From the NCBI RefSeq assembly GCF_029626175.1, contig NZ_JARUBM010000002.1:6155001-6219000 (forward strand): 64,000 nt of DNA. The letters are read 5' to 3'. The DNA comes from Micromonospora sp. WMMD1082 (GTDB taxonomy: Bacteria > Actinomycetota > Actinomycetes > Mycobacteriales > Micromonosporaceae). The number at the start of each line of letters is the position of its first letter. The first letter of the stretch is position 1. This document shows positions 42,016 to 48,623 of this stretch, piece after piece. A program made the translations under genes and the position numbers. The notes beneath the pieces were generated by a model that saw nothing but the letters and a program-made list of their open reading frames with translations, did no database searches and was not told the DNA's origin.

Positions 42016-43402
42016 GTGGTGTACGACTTGCCCGTGATGGGCGTGTTGCGTAGATGAGAGACGGCCATCGCGTCGATCCTTCAAGACGACCAAGTCAGAG
42101 AAGGATGAGAGGACGCGATGGCCGCTTCAGAGAGTGTGGACCGTGTTGACCTGCTGCGCGAGCAGATCGAGAGCGCGTCGCCGGATGTGTTGCAGGCGAT
42201 GATCAGGGCGTTCGCGCAGGCGGTGATGTCCGCTGAAGCGGACGCGGTCTGCGGTGCTGGTTACGGGCAGCGCAGCGAGGAGCGGGTGAACTCTCGCAAC
42301 GGTTACCGGCAGCGCGAGTGGGACACCCGAGCCGGGACGATTGACTTGGCCATTCCCAAGCTGCGCCAGGGTTCGTACTTCCCGGACTGGCTGTTGACGC
42401 ACCGGCGGCGGGCGGAGCAGGCCCTGGTGTCGGTCGTGGCGACCTCGTATCTGCTGGGGGTGTCGACGCGGCGGGTGGAGAAGCTGGTCGAGCAGCTCGG
42501 GATCCGGCAACTGTCGAAGTCGCAGGTCTCGGAGATGGCGCAGCATCTGGACGCGCAGGTGCAGGCGTTTCGTAGCCGCCCTCTGGACGCCGCCCACTAC
42601 ACGTTCGTGTGGATGGACGCGTTGACGATGAAGGTCCGTGAGCACGGCCGGACCGTCAACGTTCACGCGCTGATCGCCGTCGGGGTCAACGCCGACGGAG
42701 GGCGCGAGGTGCTGGGCCTGGACGTGGCCTCCGACGAGGATGGGGCCGGCTGGCTGGCGTTTCTGCGCAGCCTGACCGCCCGAGGTCTGTCCGGCGTTCG
42801 TCTGGTCATCTCCGACGCCCACCGCGGGCTCGTGGGCGCGATCGGCGCGGCCCTGCCCGGGGCTGCGTGGCAACGGTGCCGGACCCACTACCTGCGCAAT
42901 CTGCTGACGAAGGTCCCCAAGTCGGCGCAGCCGTGGATCGCCACCCTCGTGCGCACGATCTTCGACCAGCCCGACACCGACGCCGTCCGAGCCCAGTTCG
43001 CTCGGGTCGTGGCCACGATCGAAGCGAAGTTCCCGACCGCGGCCGAGCACCTCGACGCCGCCCGCGACGACCTCCTGGCCTTCACCGGCTTCCCCCGCGA
43101 GATCTGGCGCCAGATCTGGTCGAACAACCCACAGGAACGGCTGAACAAGGAGATCCGCCGCCGCACCGACGTCGTCGGGATCTTCCCCAACCGGCCAGCG
43201 ATCGTCCGCCTCGTCGGCGCGGTCCTGGCCGAACAGACCGACGAGTGGACCGAAGGCCGCCGCTACATGGGCCTGGAAATACTGGCCAAGGCCCGCTTGA
43301 TCACGATCGACGCCAGCCAACACGACACCGACCAGACCGAAACAGCACCGATCGCCGCATAACATCAGACCGGGATCCCGCGATGGCCGTCTCTTACACC
43401 AC
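42016..43402 (+). mobile_element. IS256-family insertion sequence
   Basis: A single transposase gene flanked by inverted ends. The right end CGCGATGGCCGTCTCT (43379-43394) followed by TACACCAC (43395-43402) is matched on the left by AGAGACGGCCATCGCG (42057-42072) and, 33 bases farther out, GTGGTGTA (42016-42023). I take the outermost matching octamers as approximate borders; the left edge could instead be near 42050. No 8-9 base target duplication is visible. Confidence 0.7.
42118..43362 (+). CDS. IS256-family transposase
   Basis: 414 residues, full length for the mutator-type family. The DDE catalytic core is recognisable: the first Asp in FVWMDALTMKVRE, the second in LVISDAHRGLVGAIGAALPG, followed by WQRCRTHYLRNLL (the conserved C/H region), and the Glu in WSNNPQERLNKEIRRRTDVVGIFPN. 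The ATG at 42118 follows AAGGATGAGAGG. The frame is intact, so the element may be active. Confidence 0.95.
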   Translation: MAASESVDRVDLLREQIESASPDVLQAMIRAFAQAVMSAEADAVCGAGYGQRSEERVNSRNGYRQREWDTRAGTIDLAIPKLRQGSYFPDWLLTHRRRAEQALVSVVATSYLLGVSTRRVEKLVEQLGIRQLSKSQVSEMAQHLDAQVQAFRSRPLDAAHYTFVWMDALTMKVREHGRTVNVHALIAVGVNADGGREVLGLDVASDEDGAGWLAFLRSLTARGLSGVRLVISDAHRGLVGAIGAALPGAAWQRCRTHYLRNLLTKVPKSAQPWIATLVRTIFDQPDTDAVRAQFARVVATIEAKFPTAAEHLDAARDDLLAFTGFPREIWRQIWSNNPQERLNKEIRRRTDVVGIFPNRPAIVRLVGAVLAEQTDEWTEGRRYMGLEILAKARLITIDASQHDTDQTETAPIAA

Positions 43403-43760
43403 CAGCGCGGACGTGACCCCACGGGTCATCAGTGAGGCGTTCGGCAGTAGCCGAGTTGGCCCGTTCCACGCTGGCTGGGTGCGTGGCTGCCCGTCCCGCC
43501 GGGTGTAGCGGGCGGCTGGCTGGACGACGTCTACTACCGGCTCTCCTGGCCGTTGATACCACTTCCAACGAGACACCTCATGACCTCCCACACCCGACGC
43601 TGATGAGCCTCCCGCCAGCCACGATGGGTCACGGTCGATCGGGTGTACAACACTCCGCACGAGACGTTCACAAGGATCTGTTCTTTGTGGATACTGATGC
43701 AGGAATCGTCTCGTGGTGGCGAGGATGACGCGCCAGGATGAGACAGGGAGGATGGAGGCG
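43403..43760. other. 358-base region between the insertion sequence and the XRE gene
   Basis: No convincing gene on either strand. It contains a GGGAGG ribosome site at 43746-43751 serving the downstream regulator. GC content falls progressively toward the XRE gene. The left part may be a remnant of whatever the insertion sequence landed in, but I could not recognise it. Confidence 0.4.
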
Positions 43761-44627
43761 ATGAGCGATGTCGGGTCAACAGTGCCGAGGCGTGAGCTGG
43801 GTCGACTGCTGAGGCAACTCAGAGAGCAGGCTGGTATAGGGCTAGAAGCTGCCGGGTCTGATCTTGAGTGGTCCCGGGCGAAGATGTACCGCATCGAGGC
43901 GGGGCAGACGCCAGTGCGGGCGCTTGACGTCGAACAGATGTGTCGCCTCTACGGGGCGTCGAAGGACATGACCGAGGTCGTCACAAGTCTTGCCAAGGAG
44001 TCGAAGAGTAAGGGTTGGTATCACGCCTACGGCGAAGTCATCCCGAGATGGTTTGAGCTGTACGTCGGCCTCGAAGCCGCTGCCAGCAGGATCAGGATGT
44101 ACGAACACGCTCTTGTCCCCGGGCTTCTTCAGACTCTTGAGTATGCCGCTGAGGCTGTGCACACCCGGCCGAACGTCTCTGCCGAGGAAGCCTCGAAGCT
44201 CGTTGAGTTACGTATAGAGCGCCAACGCCTCCTGGCAAGGAGGCGACCGGCCGCTCCAACTCTGGACGTCATCATCGAGGAGGCGCTACTGCACAAGAGC
44301 GTGCCCGGAATGGCTGGGCAGATCGACAAACTCATAGATGCTAACGATGTGCCCAACGTCTGTCTCAGGGTTTTACCGCTGAACGGCAAACTTACCCAGG
44401 TGGCCGTGTCAGGTGGCTTCGTCATTCTCGACTTCCCGACCACCGGGGCTAGATCTGCGGAGCCAACGACAGTCTACAACGAAGGTCTTTCCGGTGCACT
44501 CTATATCGATCGAATCGAAGAGGTTAGAGCTTACGCCGAGGTATGGAATCAGCTCAACGCGCAAGCGCTGAGTGTGGAGGAATCCCGGCTGCTGATGCAG
44601 CGAGTCAAGGAGAGGCACCATGGATAA
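43761..44627 (+). CDS. XRE-family regulator with DUF5753 domain
   Basis: 288 residues. An N-terminal helix-turn-helix (LGRLLRQLREQAGIGLEAAG; WSRAKMYRIEAGQ) is followed by the DUF5753 domain (~100-285) with GWYHAYGEVIPRWFELYVGLEAAA and ALVPGLLQTLEYA, both hallmarks of this actinobacterial group. The ATG at 43761 is nine bases from GGGAGG. It overlaps the DUF397 gene by eight bases. Such pairs (WhiJ/BldB-associated type in Streptomyces) act in developmental control or in small toxin-antitoxin-like circuits. GC content is clearly below the window average, suggesting transfer. Confidence 0.9.
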   Translation: MSDVGSTVPRRELGRLLRQLREQAGIGLEAAGSDLEWSRAKMYRIEAGQTPVRALDVEQMCRLYGASKDMTEVVTSLAKESKSKGWYHAYGEVIPRWFELYVGLEAAASRIRMYEHALVPGLLQTLEYAAEAVHTRPNVSAEEASKLVELRIERQRLLARRRPAAPTLDVIIEEALLHKSVPGMAGQIDKLIDANDVPNVCLRVLPLNGKLTQVAVSGGFVILDFPTTGARSAEPTTVYNEGLSGALYIDRIEEVRAYAEVWNQLNAQALSVEESRLLMQRVKERHHG

Positions 44628-44808
44628 GTTGACCGGCACAGTGTGGCGCAAGTCCATTCGAAGCGGAGCACAGGGCAACTGCGTTGAGGTTGCCGACAAC
44701 ATCCCCGGCATCGTGCGCGTCCGGGACAGCAAGGACTCCACCGGGCCGGCGCTGGTGTTCGAGCCGGAGCAGTGGCGTTCATTCATCGAGTCGGTCAGGG
44801 TAAGCTAG
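44620..44808 (+). CDS. DUF397 protein, partner of the XRE/DUF5753 regulator
   Basis: 62 residues with the complete DUF397 pattern: WRKSIRSGAQGNCVEVADN, then VRVRDSKDSTGPALVFEPEQWRSFI. DUF397 proteins are small beta-rich partners encoded next to DUF5753 regulators and are thought to modulate them. The start lies inside the end of the regulator gene, so expression is translationally coupled. Confidence 0.9.
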   Translation: MDKLTGTVWRKSIRSGAQGNCVEVADNIPGIVRVRDSKDSTGPALVFEPEQWRSFIESVRVS

Positions 44809-44870
44809 TCCCGCTTCCGGGTGGAGATAACAACCGGGGTGATCCGCCAACTGCACTGAGAAGCCAAGAA

Positions 44871-44899
44871 GAGCCCCTACCCATATCGGGTAGGGGCTC
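44871..44899 (+). terminator. Rho-independent-type terminator of the XRE/DUF397 operon
   Basis: Perfect 12-base stem (GAGCCCCTACCC with GGGTAGGGGCTC) and a five-base ATATC loop, 62 bases after the DUF397 stop. The downstream side reads TCAGGCTTTAT, a weak U-tract. The strongest simple terminator in the window. Confidence 0.75.
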
Positions 44900-44933
44900 T
44901 CAGGCTTTATCGCCGCAGAATGGCTCTCAGAGC

Positions 44934-45030
44934 GCTAAAGAGTTGCGACGTAGCATCCGATCCAACAAGCGCTGACCGCGCTCAACCAGCTCTTCAGGCG
45001 TAGGCGGATTAACGGCGCGATCGCGCGTTA
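44934..45030 (-). pseudogene. C-terminal remnant of a small protein, interrupted by a palindromic element
   Basis: A minus-strand frame ends at 44934 and reads AVNPPTPEELVERGQRLLD, then RMLRRNSLAL. The helical pattern looks protein-like, but upstream the frame runs straight into palindrome copy 4 with no start codon or ribosome site. Weak evidence; could be chance. Confidence 0.3.
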
Positions 45031-45084
45031 ATCATGAAGTTGTTGTCGCCCCCGCCCGGCGTGTCGCGACAACAACTTCATGAT
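45031..45084. repeat. Palindromic intergenic element, copy 4 (ATCATGAAG type)
   Basis: Perfect 19-base arms at 45031-45049 and 45066-45084 around a 16-base loop, 30 bases beyond the stop of the D,D-carboxypeptidase gene. The arms begin ATCATGAAGTTGTTG, identical over 15 bases to copy 1 at 4580, 40 kb away. Confidence 0.8.
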
Positions 45085-45114
45085 CACGATGGCGGACGAG
45101 GGCGGACGGTGTGA

Positions 45115-46338
45115 TTAGTTGGGCGGGTCGGGGTGGCGGGCGGGTGGGCGGGAGCGGCGGCGGAGGATGAGGGCGACGGCCAGCACCATGAGGCCGGCGG
45201 CGAGGGTGATGAGCGAGGCCGACCGGAGCTGGGCGGCGAAGGTACCTCGCTCGGTGGCCTCGGCGCCGGACGCGCCACCGGGCCGCGCCTGCGGCGCGAC
45301 GGAGGCGGGTGGTGGCGAGGCGGTGGCCGCGCCGGGGCTCACCAGCACCCCGACCGAGGCCGCCTCGGGCAGCGCGAACCCCCAGTCGAGCAGCGCGGCA
45401 CCCTGTTGCCAGCCGCGCTGGTCGATCACGTCCGCGCCGAGCAGCGTGACCACGAGGCGGCGTCCGCCACGCTCGGCGGCGCCGACGTAGGTGTGCCGGG
45501 CCAGGTCGGTGTAGCCGGTCTTGCCACCCAGCGCGCCGGGATAGTGGTACAGCAGCTGGTTGTCGTTGTCGATGGTGAAGCCCTTGGCGCGTTGTCTCGG
45601 CTGGGCCGGGATGGTCGCCTCCCGGGTGGCGGCGTACTCGCGGAAGTGTGCGTCGGCGAAGCAGGCCCGCGCGATCAGCGCCAGGTCGTACGCGCTGGTG
45701 AACTGCCCCGGGCCGTCCAGGCCGGAGGGGGTCGCCGCATGGGTCTGGTACGCCCCGAGCTGCCGCGCCTGCTCGTTCATCGCCCGCAGCCCGCCGGCCA
45801 TGCCGTCCGCGCCGCCGCCGAGGCGGGCCAGGGCGTTCGCCACCTCGTTGCCCGAACGCAGCAGCAGTCCCAGCCAGAGGGTCTCCACCCGGTAGCGGCC
45901 GCCCTCCACCAGTCCCACCGCCGAGCTGCCCGGCTCGATGTCGAGGTCACCGGCGGTGATGGTGACGACGTCGGCCGGGTCCAGCCGGGGCAGCATGGTC
46001 GCGGCCAGCAGCAGCTTCTGCACGCTGGCCGGCGTCGCGTACTCGTGCGGGCCACAGCCACCCAGCACCTCGCCGCTGTCCAGATCGGCCACCAGCCACG
46101 AGGTGGCGGCCACCTTCGGCGGCGCCGGCACCACCAGGCCGGTCGTCGCCAGCCCGGCCCCGCCGACGGCCCGCTGCACGGGGTCCGGGGAGGGCGTCGC
46201 CGACGGTGTGGGACCGGGGGCGGGTGGCGCCGGGCGCGGGCACGGCACCGGTGCCGCCGCGCCGGCACCGGCGGCGGGCACCAGTGGCGATGTCAGGAGC
46301 GCGGCGGCCACCGCGACTGCCAGGCCAGGAAGTCTCAC
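45115..46338 (-). CDS. D-alanyl-D-alanine carboxypeptidase (PBP5-type), paralogue 1
   Basis: About 407 residues: signal peptide, Pro/Ala-rich linker (~35-75), then a serine peptidase S11 domain with ATPASVQKLLL (SxxK nucleophile), LLRSGNEVANALA (SxN) and LGGKTGYTDLA (KTG). After the catalytic domain come an Ala/Pro linker and one C-terminal membrane helix (LITLAAGLMVLAVALIL) with an RRRSR stop-transfer tail. It would trim stem-peptide pentapeptides outside the membrane. The GTG at 46338 is chosen by alignment with the upstream paralogue; GTG at 46350 is possible. Confidence 0.9.
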   Translation of the reverse strand: MRLPGLAVAVAAALLTSPLVPAAGAGAAAPVPCPRPAPPAPGPTPSATPSPDPVQRAVGGAGLATTGLVVPAPPKVAATSWLVADLDSGEVLGGCGPHEYATPASVQKLLLAATMLPRLDPADVVTITAGDLDIEPGSSAVGLVEGGRYRVETLWLGLLLRSGNEVANALARLGGGADGMAGGLRAMNEQARQLGAYQTHAATPSGLDGPGQFTSAYDLALIARACFADAHFREYAATREATIPAQPRQRAKGFTIDNDNQLLYHYPGALGGKTGYTDLARHTYVGAAERGGRRLVVTLLGADVIDQRGWQQGAALLDWGFALPEAASVGVLVSPGAATASPPPASVAPQARPGGASGAEATERGTFAAQLRSASLITLAAGLMVLAVALILRRRSRPPARHPDPPN

Positions 46339-46399
46339 AGTCAGCGACACTATCGGGTGAATTCCGGCGAGTCCGGCGAATCGACCAGCCACGCCGAGA

Positions 46400-47695
46400 T
46401 CAGCCGGGCCGGCGACCGGTGGCGCGGGTACGCCGTGCGGCAAGGACCGCCAGCGCGATCGCGGCGACGCCGACCGCCAGGGCCACGACCGTGCCCGCCC
46501 CCGGACCGTCATCGAGGACGGCCGAGGCGGTGGCGGTCGACGGCGACACGCCGACCGGCTCGGGTGCGTCCGGCGCGGGCACGGCGTCCAGCTCCCCCGG
46601 TTCCACCAGCCGGCCGACGCTGACCTGTCGGGGCAGCGTGAACCCCCAGTCGAGCAGCGCGGCGCCCTGCTCCCAGCCGCGCAACGGCCGGGGCTCGGCA
46701 CCGAGCAGCGTGACGACCAGCCGCCGGCCGTCCCGCTCGGCGGCACCGACGTAGGTGTGCCGGGCGTAGTCCGTGAAGCCGGTCTTCCCGCCCAACGCGC
46801 CCGGATAACGGTAGATCAGCTGGTTCTCGTTCTGGATCTCGAAGCCCTTGCCGCGCAACGCCTTCTGCGCCGGGATCCGGGTCCGCTCGGTGAGCGCGTA
46901 CCGGCGGAAGGTCGGGTCGGCGAAGCAGGCCCGGGCGATCAGCGCCAGGTCGTACGCGCTGGTGAACTGCCCCGGAGCGTCCAGCCCGGACGGGGTGACC
47001 GCGTGGGTCTGCCGGGCGCCAAGCCGGTGGGCCTGCTCGTTCATCGCCCGCACCCCACCGGCCGCCCCCTGCTGCCCACCACCGAGACGGGCCAGCGCGT
47101 TCGCCGCCTCGTTGCCGGACTGCAGCAGCAGCCCCAGCCAGAGCGTCTCCACCCGGTACCGGCCGCCGGGCAGCAGCCCGACCGCGGAGCTGCCCGGTGC
47201 GATGTTCAGGTCATCCCTGGTGATCGTGACGACCTGCGCCGGATCGAGCCGGGGCAGCATGGTCGCGGCCAGCAGCAGCTTCTGCACGCTGGCCGGCGTC
47301 GCGTACTCGTGCGGACCACAGCCACCCAGCACCTCGCCGCTGTCCAGATCGGCCACCAGCCACGAGGTCGCGGTCACCTTCGGCGGCGCCGGCACCCCCG
47401 GCGGTACGACCAGCCCCGGCGTGGCGAGCGCGTCGCCGCCGACGACCTGATGCTCCGGCACGGATGACGGCGGCGACGGCCGCGGCGACCGGACCACCTT
47501 CGGGGCCACCGCCTTCGGGCAGGGCACCGCACCGGAGGGTGCCGCAGCGGCCGGCCGGGGCGCGGCCGTCGGCGTCGCCACCGCAGGCTGGCGGAAGCCG
47601 GCGGCGGCAGCGCCCACAGTGGCCGCAGCGGGTGTCGCGTGGATCGTCGCGACGGTGAGGACGACGCCGGCGGCGGCCAGTGCCCGGATTCTCAT
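46400..47695 (-). CDS. D-alanyl-D-alanine carboxypeptidase (PBP5-type), paralogue 2
   Basis: About 431 residues with the same plan as its downstream neighbour: signal peptide (MRIRALAAAGVVLTVATI), Pro/Ser-rich linker, S11 domain with SVQK, SGN and KTG motifs, and a C-terminal membrane helix followed by RRTRATGRR. The catalytic domains are nearly identical over long blocks such as TSWLVADLDSGEVLGGCGPH, showing a recent tandem duplication, whereas linkers and tails differ. About 60 bases separate the two genes, so they are probably co-transcribed. Confidence 0.9.
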   Translation of the reverse strand: MRIRALAAAGVVLTVATIHATPAAATVGAAAAGFRQPAVATPTAAPRPAAAAPSGAVPCPKAVAPKVVRSPRPSPPSSVPEHQVVGGDALATPGLVVPPGVPAPPKVTATSWLVADLDSGEVLGGCGPHEYATPASVQKLLLAATMLPRLDPAQVVTITRDDLNIAPGSSAVGLLPGGRYRVETLWLGLLLQSGNEAANALARLGGGQQGAAGGVRAMNEQAHRLGARQTHAVTPSGLDAPGQFTSAYDLALIARACFADPTFRRYALTERTRIPAQKALRGKGFEIQNENQLIYRYPGALGGKTGFTDYARHTYVGAAERDGRRLVVTLLGAEPRPLRGWEQGAALLDWGFTLPRQVSVGRLVEPGELDAVPAPDAPEPVGVSPSTATASAVLDDGPGAGTVVALAVGVAAIALAVLAARRTRATGRRPG

Positions 47696-47706
47696 GACCA
47701 CGCAGA

Positions 47707-48468
47707 CTAGCGGCAAGATCGGGAGTCGCCCAGGTCGCGCAGGTAGTCGTGCAGCGTGGCCGAGGCGGCCAGTCGGCGCAGGCTGCGCCGGTGCAGCTCC
47801 TGTTCCCTGCGGGCGAGTTCCGCGCGGACCCGCTGCGGGCTGCCGGTGCTGCGTATCTCGTCGAGCACCGCCATGATGATCTCGAAGGGGTAGGCGCCCC
47901 GGCGCAGCAGCGCCACCACCTGCGCGGCGCGTAGCTCCGCGTCGTCGTACACCCGGTAGCCGGTGCCCGGCTCGCGGACCGGCCGCAGCAGGCCGCGCGC
48001 CTCCCACGAGCGCAGCTGCGAGGTCCGCACCCCGACCAGGCTGGCCACCACGCCGACGCGGACGGCCCGGCGCGGCGCGGCCACCGGCGGGCGCGGGCCG
48101 GTCACCACCGTCTCGAAGGCGCCGAGCACCCGGCGGATCTCGGCGCGCTCACGGTCCAGCTCGGCATGGCCGGCGTCCAGCGACGCCAGCACCGCCGGCA
48201 GGTCACCCCGGTGCACCGCCGACATGATCTCGCGGGTACGCGACCAGCCGTGCCCGTCCGCCACCGCCCGCGCCACCGTGAGTGCCCGCGCGTGCGCCTG
48301 GGTGAAGATCCGGTAGCCGCTCGGGGTGCGCGCGACCGGGGGCAGCACGCCGAGGTCGACGTAGTTGCGCACCTGCTGCACGGAGACGCCACCCGCCCGG
48401 GCGAGGTCGACCGCCCGCAGCCGCCCGCCGCGCTCCCGATCCGCCACCGGCGTCCTCACCACTTCCAT
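47707..48468 (-). CDS. MerR-family regulator with two MerR DNA-binding domains (TioE-like)
   Basis: 253 residues. The first MerR helix-turn-helix is near residues 15-80 (RAVDLARAGGVSVQQVRNYVDLGVLPPVARTPSGYR) and a second occupies ~135-200 (VGVVASLVGVRTSQLRSWEARG). Tandem MerR domains are the mark of the TioE group, named from the Micromonospora thiocoraline cluster. It faces the UvrA-like gene across 155 bases containing repeated GTCTCA/TGAGAC half-sites, so it probably controls itself and that gene. ATG at 48468 preferred. Confidence 0.82.
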   Translation of the reverse strand: MEVVRTPVADRERGGRLRAVDLARAGGVSVQQVRNYVDLGVLPPVARTPSGYRIFTQAHARALTVARAVADGHGWSRTREIMSAVHRGDLPAVLASLDAGHAELDRERAEIRRVLGAFETVVTGPRPPVAAPRRAVRVGVVASLVGVRTSQLRSWEARGLLRPVREPGTGYRVYDDAELRAAQVVALLRRGAYPFEIIMAVLDEIRSTGSPQRVRAELARREQELHRRSLRRLAASATLHDYLRDLGDSRSCR

Positions 48469-48474
48469 GTCGTT

Positions 48475-48550
48475 TGAGACTTTCCAGGCTATCTCGACCA
48501 CATCCCCGCCTTAAGTTCGGCAAAAGTCTCAACATGCTGATGAATGAGAC
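48475..48550 (+). promoter_or_regulatory. MerR-type operator half-sites in the MerR/UvrA-like divergent region
   Basis: TGAGAC at 48475-48480, GTCTCA at 48526-48531 and TGAGAC at 48545-48550. The last two form a dyad with a 13-base spacer, inside an imperfect palindrome running AAAAGTCTCA ... TGAGACAATT. The extended forms TTTGAGACTTT and AAAAGTCTCAA are near reverse complements of each other. The arrangement fits binding by the adjacent double-MerR protein to control both directions. Confidence 0.55.
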
Positions 48551-48623
48551 AATTGAACCCAGCCCAGGCCATCGGGAGCCAGTTCCGGGCGGGAGTCCGC
48601 CCACGATCTCGCGAAGGGTTCGC

